Source of the DNA: Liolophura sinensis
Taxonomy: Eukaryota > Mollusca > Polyplacophora > Chitonida > Chitonidae
Direction of reading: 5' to 3'
Assembly: GCF_032854445.1 (NCBI RefSeq)
Contig: NW_027018470.1
Coordinates: 1 to 23,439, forward strand
DNA: 23,439 nt
Part shown: positions 1 to 12,056 of the stretch, piece by piece
Layout: each line of letters begins with the position of its first letter
How positions within the stretch are numbered: the stretch's first letter is position 1
The notes under the pieces: generated by a model
Databases searched by the model: none
Seen by the model: only the letters and a program-made list of their open reading frames with translations
What the model was told of the DNA's origin: nothing
Translations under genes and position numbers: made by a program

Positions 1-546
1 AAATCGGCTACATGTACTATGTACCATCGCGACTGGTCATTACTATATTCAACTTTTGATTATAAGTTATGTGCCCTTCGGTAGCCCAGAAGACGTCAAA
101 TCTTTGGGCCAAGCCCATTTAACTCACCCAGCAAATGTCTTACTTCTAAGTCGAAGATAAACTCAATGTCTTTATCTACATGTAGAAAAACCACACCATT
201 TTTATATAAAAAACACAAGGTACTTGATACAGTCTGCTGTAAAAAGTACAATTGAACACTGACCCACATCAATAAGGTGCCAAAAGATGCGCAATTGGGC
301 CAGGCATCTCCAGGTGTTGAAAAATGTAAATTTCCTTGGTTTCCATGGAGTAAGAGCCGTTGCTGGGCACGTGATTTTGACATAAATGATGATTCAATTG
401 TGGCTACAGCCAAAAGTATTGGTCGGAGAGCAACGCGGTTTGCACCATTCGATTTCTCGTCACAAATACGTCGGATTAGCCTCTTACCAGCAGCATTGGA
501 GCATTTTTTCCACTTTTGGATTTTCCCCTGGTCCTTTTGCTAATTG
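1..546. repeat. Monomer 1, type A
   Basis: Site 94 C, 162 C, 300 C, 314 G, 328 T, 392 G, 503 G, and TTTTCCCCTGG near the end (527 C). Two private one-base deletions (GAAAAATGTAAAT; CACAAATACG) give 546 bp. The first deletion joins two minus-strand frames into a longer, spurious open frame. Confidence 0.95.
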
Positions 547-1095
547 AAATCGGCTACATGTACTATGTACCATCGCGACTGGTCATTACTATATTCAACT
601 TTTGATTATAAGTTATGTGCCCTTCGGTAGCCCAGAAGACGTCAAATCTTTGGGCCAAGCCCATTTAACTCACCCAGCAAATGTCTTACTTCTAAGTCGA
701 AGATAAAGTCAATGTCTTTATCTACATGTAGAAAAACCACACCATTTTTATATAAAAACCACAAGATACTTAATAGAGTCTGCTGTAAAAAGTACAATTG
801 AACACTGACCCACATCAATAAGGTGCCAAAAGATGCGCAATTGGGCCAGGCATCTCCAGGTGTTGAAAAATTGTAAATTTCCTTGGTTTCCATGGAGTAA
901 GAGCCGTTGCTGGGCACGTGATTTTGACATAATTGATCATTCAATTGTGGCTACAGCCAAAAGTATTGGTCGGAGAGCAACGCGGTTTGCACCATTCGAT
1001 TTCTCGTCACAAAATACGTCGGATTAGCCTCTTACCAGCAGCATTGGAACAATTTTTCCACTTTTGGATTTTTGCCTGGTCCTTTTTGCTAATTG
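547..1095. repeat. Monomer 2, type B
   Basis: Site 162 G, linked ACCACAAGATACTTAATAGAG block, 328 T, 387 T giving AATTGATCATT, 503 A, and an extra T in CCTTTTTGC (549 bp). Private change CAATTTTTCC near the end. Confidence 0.95.
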
Positions 1096-1642
1096 AAATC
1101 GGCTACATGTACTATGTACCATCGCGACTGGTCATTACTATATTCAACTTTTGATTATAAGTTATGTGCCCTTCGGTAGCCCAGAAGACGTCAAATCTTT
1201 GGGCCAAGCCCATTTAACTCACCCAGCAAATGTCTTACTTCTAAGTCGAAGATAAACTCAATGTCTTTATCTACATGTAGAAAAACCACACATTTTTATA
1301 TAAAAACACAAGGTACTTGATACAGTCTGCTGTAAAAAGTACAATTGAACACTGACCCACATCAATAAGGTGCCAAAAGATGCGCAATTGGGTCAGGCAT
1401 CTCCAGCTGTTGAAAAATTGCAAATTTCCTTGGTTTCCATGGAGTAAGAGCCGTTGCTGGGCACGTGATTTTGACATAAATGATGATTCAATTGTGGCTA
1501 CAGCCAAAAGTATTGGTCGGAGGAGCAACGCGGTTTGCACCTTTCGATTTCTCGTCACAAAATACGTCGGATTAGCCTCTTACCAGCAGCATTGGAACAT
1601 TTTTTCCACTTTTGGATTTTTGCCTGGTTTTTTTGCTAATTG
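1096..1642. repeat. Monomer 3, type C
   Basis: Site 300 T, 314 C (CAGCTGTT), 328 C, 448 T (CACCTTTCG), 503 A and GGTTTTTTTGC. Private indels: CACACATTTTT and GGAGGAGC. The A run after TATAT is one base short, as in C2. Confidence 0.95.
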
Positions 1643-2191
1643 AAATCGGCTACATGTACTATGTACCATCGCGACTGGTCATTACTATATTCAACTTTTG
1701 ATTATAAGTTATGTGCCCTTCGGTAGCCCAGAAGATGTCAAATCTTTGGGCCAAGCCCATTTAACTCACCCAGCAAATGTCTTACTTCTAAGTCGAAGAT
1801 AAACTCAATGTCTTTATCTACATGTAGAAAAACCACACCATTTTTATATAAAAAACACAAGGTACTTGATACAGTCTGCTGTAAAAAGTACAATTGAACA
1901 CTGACCCACATCAATAAGGTGCCAAAAGATGCGCAATTGGGTCAGGCATCTCCAGGTGTTGAAAAATTGCAAATTTCCTTGGTTTCCATGGAGTAAGAGC
2001 CGTTTCTGGGCACGTGATTTTGACATAAATGATGATTCAATTGTGGCTACAGCCAAAAGTATTGGTCGGAGAGCAACGACGTTTGCACCATTCGATTTCT
2101 CGTCACAAAATACGTCGGATTAGCCCTCTTACCAGCAGCATTGGAGCATTTTTTCCACTTTTGGATTTTTGCCTGGTCCTTTTGCTAATTG
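1643..2191. repeat. Monomer 4, type D
   Basis: Site 94 T (GATGTC), 300 T, 314 G, 328 C, 363 T (GTTTCTG), 437-438 AC (ACGACG), 503 G. Extra C in AGCCCTCTT, shared with monomers 9 and 33 only. Confidence 0.95.
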
Positions 2192-2739
2192 AAATCGGCT
2201 ACATGTACTATGTACCATCGCGACTGGTCATTACTATATTCAACTTTTGATTATAAGTTATGTGCCCTTCGGTAGCCCAGAAGACGTCAAATCTTTGGGC
2301 CAAGCCCATTTAACTCACCCAGCAAATGTCTTACTTCTAAGTCGAAGATAAACTCAATGTCTTTATCTACATGTAGAAAAACCACACCATTTTTATATAA
2401 AAACACAAGGTACTTGATACAGTCTGCTGTAAAAAGTACAATTGAACACTGACCCACATCAATAAGGTGCCAAAAGATGCGCAATTGGGTCAGGCATCTC
2501 CAGCTGTTGAAAAATTGCAAATTTCTTGGTTTCCATGGAGTAAGAGCCGTTGCTGGGCACGTGATTTTGACATAAATGATGATTCAATTGTGGCTACAGC
2601 CAAAAGTATTGGTCGGAGAGCAACGCGGTTTGCACCTTTCGATTTCTCGTCACAAAAATACGTCGGATTAGCCTCTTACCAGCAGCATTGGAACATTTTT
2701 TCCACTTTTGGATTTTTGCCTGGTTTTTTTTGCTAATTG
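2192..2739. repeat. Monomer 5, type C2
   Basis: As type C, with a one-base-shorter A run (ATATAAAAACAC). Private indels: ATTTCTTGG, an extra A in CACAAAAATAC, and an extra T in the T run before GCTAATTG; they cancel to 548 bp. Confidence 0.95.
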
Positions 2740-3288
2740 AAATCGGCTACATGTACTATGTACCATCGCGACTGGTCATTACTATATTCAACTTTTGATT
2801 ATAAGTTATGTGCCCTTAGGTAGCCCAGAAGATGTCAAATCTTTGGGCCAAGCCCATTTAACTCACCCAGCAAATGTCTTACTTCTAAGTCGAAGATAAA
2901 GTCAATGTCTTTATCTACATGTAGAAAAAACCACACCATTTTTAAATAAAAACCACAAGATACTTAATAGAGTCTGCTGTAAAAAGTACAATTGAACACT
3001 GACCCACATCAATAAGGTGCCAAAAGATGCGCAATGGGCCAGGCATCTCCAGGTGTTGAAAAATTGCAAATTTCCTTGGTTTCCATGCAGTAAGAGCCGT
3101 TGCTGGGCACGTGATTTTGACATAAATAATCATTCAATTGTGGCTACAGCCAAAAGTATTGGTCGGAGAGGCAACGCGGTTTACACCACTCGATTTCTCG
3201 TCACAAAATACGTCGGATTAGCCTCTTACCAGCAGCATTGGAACATTTTTTCCACTTTTGGATTTTTGCCTGGTCCTTTTGCTAATTG
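2740..3288. repeat. Monomer 6, type E
   Basis: Site 94 T, 162 G, 205 A with the linked block (AAATAAAAACCAC), 328 C, 349 C (CCATGCAGT), 389 A (AAATAATCATT), 443 A and 449 C (TTTACACCACTCG). Private: CCCTTAGGT, CAATGGGCC (one-base loss), GAGAGGCAACG (one-base gain), and an extra A in GAAAAAACC. Confidence 0.95.
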
Positions 3289-3836
3289 AAATCGGCTACA
3301 TGTACTATGTACCATCGCGACTGGTCATTACTATATTCAACTTTTGATTATAAGTTATGTGCCCTTCGGTAGCCCAGAAGACGTCAAATCTTTGGGCCAA
3401 GCCCATTTAACTCACCCAGCAAATGTCTTACTTCTAAGTCGAAGATAAAGTCAATGTCTTTATCTACATGTAGAAAAACCACACCATTTTTAAATAAAAA
3501 CCACAAGATACTTAATAGAGTCTGCTGTAAAAAGTACAATTGAACACTGACCCACATCAATAAGTGCCAAAAGATGCGCAATTGGGCCAGGCATCTCCAG
3601 GTGTTGAAAAATTGTAAATTTCCTTGGTTTCCATGGAGTAAGAGCCGTTGCTGGGCACGTGATTTTGACATAATTGATCATTCAATTGTGGCTACAGCCA
3701 AAAGTATTGGTCGGAGAGCAACGCGGTTTGCACCATTCGATTTCTCGTCACAAAATACGTCGGATTAGCCTCTTATCAGCAGCATTGGAACATTTTTTCC
3801 ACTTTTGGATTTTTGCCTGGTCCTTTTTGCTAATTG
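3289..3836. repeat. Monomer 7, type B'
   Basis: As B, but with AAATAAAAACCAC (205 A) and CTTATCAGC, matching monomer 16 exactly in substitutions. Private one-base loss in AATAAGTGCC. Confidence 0.95.
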
Positions 3837-4383
3837 AAATCGGCTACATGTACTATGTACCATCGCGACTGGTCATTACTATATTCAACTTTTGATTATA
3901 AGTTATGTGCCCTTCGGTAGCCCAGAAGACGTCAAATCTTTGGCCAAGCCCATTTAACTCACTCAGCAAATGTCTTACTTCTAAGTCGAAGATAAACTCA
4001 ATGTCCTTTATCTACATGTAGAAAAACCACACATTTTTATATAAAAAAACACAAGGTACTTGATACAGTCTGCTGTAAAAAGTACAATTGAACACTGACC
4101 CACATCAATAAGGTGCCAAAAGATGCGCAATTGGGTCAGGCATCTCCAGGTGTTGACAAATTGCAAATTTCCCTGGTTTCCATGGAGTAAGAGCCGTTGC
4201 TGGGCACGTGATTTTGACATAAAAATCATTCAATTGTGGCTACAGCCAAAAGTATTGGTCGGAGAGCAACGCGGTTTGCACCACTCGATTTCTCGTCACA
4301 AAATACGTCGGATTAGCCTCTTACCAGCAGCATTGGAACATTTTTTCCACTTTTGGATTTTTGCCTGGTCCTTTTGCTAATTG
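3837..4383. repeat. Monomer 8, type F
   Basis: ACTCACTCAGC, TTCCCTGG (337 C), a one-base-shorter CATAAAAATCATT segment and 449 C. Private: TTTGGCCAAG, GTCCTTTATC, CACACATTTTT, a longer A run, and GTTGACAAATTG. Confidence 0.95.
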
Positions 4384-4930
4384 AAATCGGCTACATGTAC
4401 TATGTACCATCGCGACTGGTCATTACTATATTCAACTTTTGATTATAAGTTATGTGCCCTTCGGTAGCCCAGAAGACGTCAAATCTTTGGGCCAAGCCAT
4501 TTAACTCACCCAGCAAATGTCTTACATCTAAGTCGAAGATAAAGTCAATGTCTTTATCTACATGTAGAAAAACCACACCATTTTTAATAAAAAACCACAA
4601 GATACTTAATAGAGTCTGCTGTAAAAAGTACAATTGAACACTGACCCACATCAATAAGGTGCCAAAAGATGCGCAATTGGGCCAGGCATCTCCAGGTGTT
4701 GAAAAATTGTAAATTTCCTTGGTTTCCATGGAGTAAGAGCCGTGCTGGGCACGTGATTTTGACATAAATGATGATTCAATTGTGGCTACAGCCAAAAGTA
4801 TTGGTCGGAGAGCAACGCGGTTTGCACCATTCGATTTCTCGTCACAAAATACGTCGGATTAGCCCTCTTACCAGCAGCATTGGAACATTTTTTCCACTTT
4901 TGGATTTTTGCCTGGTCCTTTTGCTAATTG
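4384..4930. repeat. Monomer 9, type G
   Basis: Site 144 A (CTTACATCTA), 162 G, linked A-rich block, 300 C, 328 T, 503 A. Unlike the other G monomers it has AAATGATGATT at 387-392, and it has private losses in GCCAAGCCATTT and CCGTGCTGG and the extra C in AGCCCTCTT. Confidence 0.95.
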
Positions 4931-5478
4931 AAATCGGCTACATGTACTATGTACCATCGCGACTGGTCATTACTATATTCAACTTTTGATTATAAGTTAT
5001 GTGCCCTTCGGTAGCCCAGAAGACGTCAAATCTTTGGGCCAAGCCCATTTAACTCACCCAGCAAATGTCTTACTTCTAAGTCGAAGATAAACTCAATGTC
5101 TTTATCTACATGTAGAAAAACCACACCATTTTTATATAAAAAACACAAGGTACTTGATACAGTCTGCTGTAAAAAGTACAATTGAACACTGACCCACATC
5201 AATAAGGTGCCAAAAGATGCGCAATTGGGCCAGGCATCTCCAGGTGTTGAAAAATTGTAAATTTCCTTGGTTTCCATGGAGTAAGAGCCGTTGCTGGGCA
5301 CGTGATTTTGACATAAATGATCATTCAATTGTGGCTACAGCCAAAAGTATTGGTCGGAGAGCAACGCGGTTTGCACCATTCGATTTCTCGTCACAAAATA
5401 CGTCGGATTAGCCTCTTACCAGCAGCATTGGAGCATTTTTTCCACTTTTGGATTTTCCCCTGGTCCTTTTGCTAAATG
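4931..5478. repeat. Monomer 10, type A
   Basis: Type A markers including TTTTCCCCTGG. It differs from monomer 1 by C at site 392 and a private GCTAAATGAA at the monomer end. Confidence 0.95.
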
Positions 5479-6027
5479 AAATCGGCTACATGTACTATGT
5501 ACCATCGCGACTGGTCATTACTATATTCAACTTTTGATTATAAGTTATGTGCCCTTTGGTAGCCCAGAAGACGTCAAATCTTTGGGCCAAGCCCATTTAA
5601 CTCACCCAGCAAATGTCTTACTTCTAAGTCGAAGATAAAGTCAATGTCTTTATCTACATGTAGAAAAACCACACCATTTTTATATAAAAACCACAAGATA
5701 CTTAATAGAGTCTGCTGTAAAAACTACAATTGAACACTGACCCACATCAATAAGGTGCCAAAAGATGCGCAATTGGGCCAGGCATCTCCAGGTGTTGAAA
5801 AATTGTAAATTTCCTTGGTTTCCATGGAGTAAGAGCCGTTGCTGGGCACGTGATTTTGACATAATTGATCATTCAATTGTGGCTACAGCCAAAAGTATTG
5901 GTCGGAGAGCAACGCGGTTTGCACCATTCGATTTCTCGTCACAAAATACGTCGGATTAGCCTCTTACCAGCAGCATTGGAACATTTTTTCCACTTTTGGA
6001 TTTTTGCCTGGTCCTTTTTGCTAATTG
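5479..6027. repeat. Monomer 11, type B
   Basis: Type B with the extra T (549 bp). Private substitutions CCCTTTGGT and AAAAACTACAATTG. Confidence 0.95.
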
Positions 6028-6575
6028 AAATCGGCTACATGTACTATGTACCATCGCGACTGGTCATTACTATATTCAACTTTTGATTATAAGTTATGTG
6101 CCCTTCGGTAGCCCAGAAGACGTCAAATCTTTGGGCCAAGCCCATTTAACTCACCCAGCAAATGTCTTACTTCTAAGTCGAAGATAAACTCAATGTCTTT
6201 ATCTACATGTAGAAAAACCACACCATTTTTATATAAAAAACACAAGGTACTTGATACAGTCTGCTGTAAAAAGTACAATTGAACACTGACCCACATCAAT
6301 AAGGTGCCAAAAGATGCGCAATTGGGTCAGGCATCTCCAGCTGTTGAAAAATTGCAAATTTCCTTGGTTTCCATGGAGTAAGAGCCGTTGCTGGGCACGT
6401 GATTTTGACATAAATGTTGATTCAATTGTGGCTACAGCCAAAAGTATTGGTCGGAGAGCAACGCGGTTTGCACCATTCGATTTCTCGTCACAAAATACGT
6501 CGGATTAGCCTCTTACCAGCAGCATTGGAACATTTTTTCCACTTTTGGATTTTTGCCTGGTTTTTTTGCTAATTG
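6028..6575. repeat. Monomer 12, type C
   Basis: Type C with GGTTTTTTTGC, but with the rare AAATGTTGATT (site 390 T), shared only with monomer 23, and CACCATTCG instead of CACCTTTCG. Confidence 0.95.
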
Positions 6576-7124
6576 AAATCGGCTACATGTACTATGTACC
6601 ATCGCGACTGGTCATTACTATATTCAACTTTTGATTATAAGTTATGTGCCCTTCGGTAGCCCAGAAGATGTCAAATCTTTGGGCCAAGCCCATTTAACTC
6701 ACCCAGCAAATGTCTTACTTCTAAGTCGAAGATAAACTCAATGTCTTTATCTACATGTAGAAAAACCACACCATTTTTATATAAAAAACACAAGGTACTT
6801 GATACAGTCTGCTGTAAAAAGTACAATTGAACACTGACCCACATCAATAAGGTGCCAAAAGATGCGCAATTGGGTCAGGCATCTCCAGGTGTTGAAAAAT
6901 TGCAAATTTCCTTGGTTTCCATGGAGTAAGAGCCGTTTCTGGGCACGTGATTTTGACATAAATGATGATTCAATTGTGGCTACAGCCAAAAGTATTGGGT
7001 CGGAGAGCAACGACGTTTGCACCATTCGATTTCTCGTCACAAAATACGTCGGATTAGCCTCTTACCAGCAGCATTGGAGCATTTTTTCCACTTTTGGATT
7101 TTTGCCTGGTCCTTTTGCTAATTG
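6576..7124. repeat. Monomer 13, type D
   Basis: All D markers (94 T, 363 T, ACGACG, 503 G). One extra G in ATTGGGTCGG makes it 549 bp; unlike monomer 4 it lacks the extra C. Confidence 0.95.
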
Positions 7125-7671
7125 AAATCGGCTACATGTACTATGTACCATCGCGACTGGTCATTACTATATTCAACTTTTGATTATAAGTTATGTGCCC
7201 TTCGGTAGCCCAGAAGACGTCAAATCTTTGGGCCAAGCCCATTTAACTCACCCAGCAAATGTCTTACTTCTAAGTCGAAGATAAACTCAATGTCTTTATC
7301 TACATGTAGAAAAACCACACCATTTTTATATAAAAACACAAGGTACTTGATACAGTCTGCTGTAAAAAGTACAATTGAACACTGACCCACATCAATAAGG
7401 TGCCAAAAGATGCGCAATTGGGTCAGGCATCTCCAGCTGTTGAAAAATTGCAAATTTCCTTGGTTTCCATGGAGTAAGAGCCGTTGCTGGGCACGTGATT
7501 TTGACATAAATGATGATTCAATTGTGGCTACAGCCAAAAGTATTGGTCGGAGAGCAACGCGGTTTGCACCTTTCGATTTCTCGTCACAAAATACGTCGGA
7601 TTAGCCTCTTACCAGCAGCATTGGAACATTTTTTCCACTTTTGGATTTTTGCCTGGTTTTTTTGCTAATTG
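7125..7671. repeat. Monomer 14, type C2
   Basis: Clean C2 copy (547 bp): short A run, 314 C, 448 T, GGTTTTTTTGC. No private changes seen. Confidence 0.95.
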
Positions 7672-8219
7672 AAATCGGCTACATGTACTATGTACCATCG
7701 CGACTGGTCATTACTATATTCAACTTTTGATTATAAGTTATGTGCCCTTCGGTAGCCCAGAAGATGTCAAATCTTTGGGCCAAGCCCATTTAACTCACCC
7801 AGCAAATGTCTTACTTCTAAGTCGAAGATAAAGTCAATGTCTTTATCTACATGTAGAAAAACCACACCATTTTTAAATAAAAACCACAAGATACTTAATA
7901 GAGTCTGCTGTAAAAAGTACAATTGAACACTGACCCACATCAATAAGGTGCCAAAAGATGCGCAATTGGGCCAGGCATCTCCAGGTGTTGAAAAATTGCA
8001 AATTTCCTTGGTTTCCATGCAGTAAGAGCCGTTGCTGGGCACGTGATTTTGACATAAATAATCATTCAATTGTGGCTACAGCCAAAAGTATTGGTCGGAG
8101 AGCAACGCGGTTTACACCACTCGATTTCTCGTCACAAAATACGTCGGATTAGCCTCTTACCAGCAGCATTGGAACATTTTTTCCACTTTTGGATTTTTGC
8201 CTGGTCCTTTTGCTAATTG
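7672..8219. repeat. Monomer 15, type E
   Basis: Clean E copy (548 bp) with all the substitutions of monomer 6 except CCCTTAGGT, and none of its indels. Confidence 0.95.
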
Positions 8220-8768
8220 AAATCGGCTACATGTACTATGTACCATCGCGACTGGTCATTACTATATTCAACTTTTGATTATAAGTTATGTGCCCTTCGG
8301 TAGCCCAGAAGACGTCAAATCTTTGGGCCAAGCCCATTTAACTCACCCAGCAAATGTCTTACTTCTAAGTCGAAGATAAAGTCAATGTCTTTATCTACAT
8401 GTAGAAAAACCACACCATTTTTAAATAAAAACCACAAGATACTTAATAGAGTCTGCTGTAAAAAGTACAATTGAACACTGACCCACATCAATAAGGTGCC
8501 AAAAGATGCGCAATTGGGCCAGGCATCTCCAGGTGTTGAAAAATTGTAAATTTCCTTGGTTTCCATGGAGTAAGAGCCGTTGCTGGGCACGTGATTTTGA
8601 CATAATTGATCATTCAATTGTGGCTACAGCCAAAAGTATTGGTCGGAGAGCAACGCGGTTTGCACCATTCGATTTCTCGTCACAAAATACGTCGGATTAG
8701 CCTCTTATCAGCAGCATTGGAACATTTTTTCCACTTTTGGATTTTTGCCTGGTCCTTTTTGCTAATTG
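8220..8768. repeat. Monomer 16, type B'
   Basis: Clean B' copy (549 bp, extra T) with CTTATCAGC. Confidence 0.95.
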
Positions 8769-9316
8769 AAATCGGCTACATGTACTATGTACCATCGCGA
8801 CTGGTCATTACTATATTCAACTTTTGATTATAAGTTATGTGCCCTTCGGTAGCCCAGAAGACGTCAAATCTTTGGGCCAAGCCCATTTAACTCACTCAGC
8901 AAATGTCTTACTTCTAAGTCGAAGATAAAGTCAATGTCTTTATCTACATGTAGAAAAACCACACCATTTTTATATAAAAAACACAAGGTACTTGATACAG
9001 TCCTGCTGTAAAAAGTACAATTGAACACTGACCCACATCAATAAGGTGCCAAAAGATGCGCAATTGGGTCAGGCATCTCCAGGTGTTGAAAAATTGCAAA
9101 TTTCCCTGGTTTCCATGGAGTAAGAGCCGTTGCTGGGCACGTGATTTTGACATAAAAATCATTCAATTGTGGCTACAGCCAAAAGTATTGGTCGGAGAGC
9201 AACGCGGTTTGCACCATTCGATTTCTCGTCACAAAATACGTCGGATTAGCCTCTTACCAGCAGCATTGGAACATTTTTTCCACTTTTGGATTTTTGCCTG
9301 GTTTTTTTGCTAATTG
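8769..9316. repeat. Monomer 17, type F
   Basis: F markers (ACTCACTCAGC, 337 C, CATAAAAATCATT). It differs from monomer 8 by G at 162, CACCATTCG and a GGTTTTTTTGC tail, and has an extra C in GTCCTGCTG. Confidence 0.95.
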
Positions 9317-9864
9317 AAATCGGCTACATGTACTATGTACCATCGCGACTGGTCATTACTATATTCAACTTTTGATTATAAGTTATGTGCCCTTCGGTAG
9401 CCCAGAAGATGTCAAATCTTTGGGCCAAGCCCATTTAACTCACCCAGCAAATGTCTTACTTCTAAGTCGAAGATAAACTCAATGTCTTTATCTACATGTA
9501 GAAAAACCACACCATTTTTATATAAAAAACACAAGGTACTTGATACAGTCTGCTGTAAAAAGTACAATTGAACACTGACCCACATCAATAAGGTGCCAAA
9601 AGATGCGCAATTGGGTCAGGCATCTCCAGGTGTTGAAAAATTGCAAATTTCCTTGGTTTCCATGGAGTAAGAGCCGTTTCTGGGCACGTGATTTTGACAT
9701 AAATGATGATTCAATTGTGGCTACAGCCAAAAGTATTGGTCGGAGAGCAACGACGTTTGCACCATTCGATTTCTCGTCACAAAATACGTCGGATTAGCCT
9801 CTTACCAGCAGCATTGGAGCATTTTTTCCACTTTTGGATTTTTGCCTGGTCCTTTTGCTAATTG
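9317..9864. repeat. Monomer 18, type D (extra copy)
   Basis: Clean D copy (548 bp). It is the first monomer of the additional D-C2 pair of the 11-mer. Confidence 0.95.
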
Positions 9865-10411
9865 AAATCGGCTACATGTACTATGTACCATCGCGACTGG
9901 TCATTACTATATTCAACTTTTGATTATAAGTTATGTGCCCTTCGGTAGCCCAGAAGACGTCAAATCTTTGGGCCAAGCCCATTTAACTCACCCAGCAAAT
10001 GTCTTACTTCTAAGTCGAAGATAAACTCAATGTCTTTATCTACATGTAGAAAAACCACACCATTTTTATATAAAAACACAAGGTACTTGATACAGTCTGC
10101 TGTAAAAAGTACAATTGAACACTGACCCACATCAATAAGGTGCCAAAAGATGCGCAATTGGGTCAGGCATCTCCAGCTGTTGAAAAATTGCAAATTTCCT
10201 TGGTTTCCATGGAGTAAGAGCCGTTGCTGGGCACGTGATTTTGACATAAATGATGATTCAATTGTGGCTACAGCCAAAAGTATTGGTCGGAGAGCAACGC
10301 GGTTTGCACCTTTCGATTTCTCGTCACAAAATACGTCGGATTAGCCTCTTACCAGCAGCATTGGAACATTTTTTCCACTTTTGGATTTTTGCCTGGTCCT
10401 TTTGCTAATTG
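9865..10411. repeat. Monomer 19, type C2 (extra copy)
   Basis: C2 markers with a GGTCCTTTTGC tail in place of GGTTTTTTTGC, the only difference I see from monomer 14. Confidence 0.95.
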
Positions 10412-10959
10412 AAATCGGCTACATGTACTATGTACCATCGCGACTGGTCATTACTATATTCAACTTTTGATTATAAGTTATGTGCCCTTCGGTAGCCCAG
10501 AAGACGTCAAATCTTTGGGCCAAGCCCATTTAACTCACCCAGCAAATGTCTTACATCTAAGTCGAAGATAAAGTCAATGTCTTTATCTACATGTAGAAAA
10601 ACCACACCATTTTTAAATAAAAACCACAAGATACTTAATAGAGTCTGCTGTAAAAAGTACAATTGAACACTGACCCACATCAATAAGGTGCCAAAAGATG
10701 CGCAATTGCGCCAGGCATCTCCAGGTGTTGAAAAATTGTAAATTTCCTTGGTTTCCATGGAGTAAGAGCCGTTGCTGGGCACGTGATTTTGACATAATTG
10801 ATCATTCAATTGTGGCTACAGCCAAAAGTATTGGTCGGAGAGCAACGCGGTTTGCACCATTCGATTTCTCGTCACAAAATACGTCGGATTAGCCTCTTAC
10901 CAGCAGCATTGGAACATTTTTTCCACTTTTGGATTTTTGCCTGGTCCTTTTGCTAATTG
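10412..10959. repeat. Monomer 20, type G
   Basis: CTTACATCTA, 162 G, AAATAAAAACCAC block, AATTGATCATT. Private substitution CAATTGCGCC. Otherwise it looks the same as monomer 40, 11 kb away. Confidence 0.95.
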
Positions 10960-11507
10960 AAATCGGCTACATGTACTATGTACCATCGCGACTGGTCATT
11001 ACTATATTCAACTTTTGATTATAAGTTATGTGCCCTTCGGTAGCCCAGAAGACGTCAAATCTTTGGGCCAAGCCCATTTAACTCACCCAGCAAATGTCTT
11101 ACTTCTAAGTCGAAGATAAACTCAATGTCTTTATCTACATGTAGAAAAACCACACCATTTTTATATAAAAAACACAAGGTACTTGATACAGTCTGCTGTA
11201 AAAAGTACAATTGAACACTGACCCACATCAATAAGGTGCCAAAAGATGCGCAATTGGGCCAGGCATCTCCAGGTGTTGAAAAATTGTAAATTTCCTTGGT
11301 TTCCATGGAGTAAGAGCCGTTGCTGGGCACGTGATTTTGACATAAATGATGATTCAATTGTGGCTACAGCCAAAAGTATTGGTCGGAGAGCAACGCGGTT
11401 TGCACCATTCGATTTCTCGTCACAAAATACGTCGGATTAGCCTCTTACCAGCAGCATTGGAGCATTTTTTCCACTTTTGGATTTTCCCCTGGTCCTTTTG
11501 CTAATTG
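10960..11507. repeat. Monomer 21, type A
   Basis: Clean A copy with TTTTCCCCTGG and G at 392, without the two deletions seen in monomer 1. Confidence 0.95.
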
Positions 11508-12056
11508 AAATCGGCTACATGTACTATGTACCATCGCGACTGGTCATTACTATATTCAACTTTTGATTATAAGTTATGTGCCCTTCGGTAGCCCAGAAGA
11601 CGTCAAATCTTTGGGCCAAGCCCATTTAACTCACCCAGCAAATGTCTTACTTCTAAGTCGAAGATAAAGTCAATGTCTTTATCTACATGTAGAAAAACCA
11701 CACCATTTTTATATAAAAACCACAAGATACTTAATAGAGTCTGCTGTAAAAAGTACAATTGAACACTGACCCACATCAATAAGGTGCCAAAAGATGCGCA
11801 ATTGGGCCAGGCATCTCCAGGTGTTGAAAAATTGTAAATTTCCTTGGTTTCCATGGAGTAAGAGCCGTTGCTGGGCACGTGATTTTGACATAATTGATCA
11901 TTCAATTGTGGCTACAGCCAAAAGTATTGGTCGGAGAGCAACGCGGTTTGCACCATTCGATTTCTCGTCACAAAATACGTCGGATTAGCCTCTTACCAGC
12001 AGCATTGGAACATTTTTTCCACTTTTGGATTTTTGCCTGGTCCTTTTTGCTAATTG
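11508..12056. repeat. Monomer 22, type B
   Basis: Clean B copy (549 bp), without the private changes of monomers 2 and 11. Confidence 0.95.

Larger units (their letters stand above)
1..4930. repeat. HOR 9-mer, copy 1 (A-B-C-D-C2-E-B'-F-G)
   Basis: Nine monomers totalling 4930 bp. The first eight share their diagnostic bases with the next copy in the same order. This copy has clearly more private one-base indels than the second copy, for example in monomers 1, 3, 5, 6, 7, 8 and 9, mostly in runs of one base. That suggests lower sequence accuracy here rather than older divergence. Confidence 0.85.
4931..10959. repeat. HOR 11-mer, copy 2 (A-B-C-D-C2-E-B'-F-D-C2-G)
   Basis: Eleven monomers, 6029 bp. 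It corresponds to the preceding 9-mer with an additional D-C2 pair (9317-10411) inserted between F and G. The extra pair is nearly the same as the D-C2 pair at 6576-7671, so a two-monomer duplication within the HOR is the simplest explanation. The alternative is loss of the pair from the 9-mer. Confidence 0.85.

Noticed and set aside
82-93. tRNA- or SINE-like RNA polymerase III A box (TAGCCCAGAAGA) with a B-box-like ATTCGATTTC
   Set aside because: The two are about 360 bases apart, the B-box match is partial, and no cloverleaf or poly(T)-terminated unit is visible.
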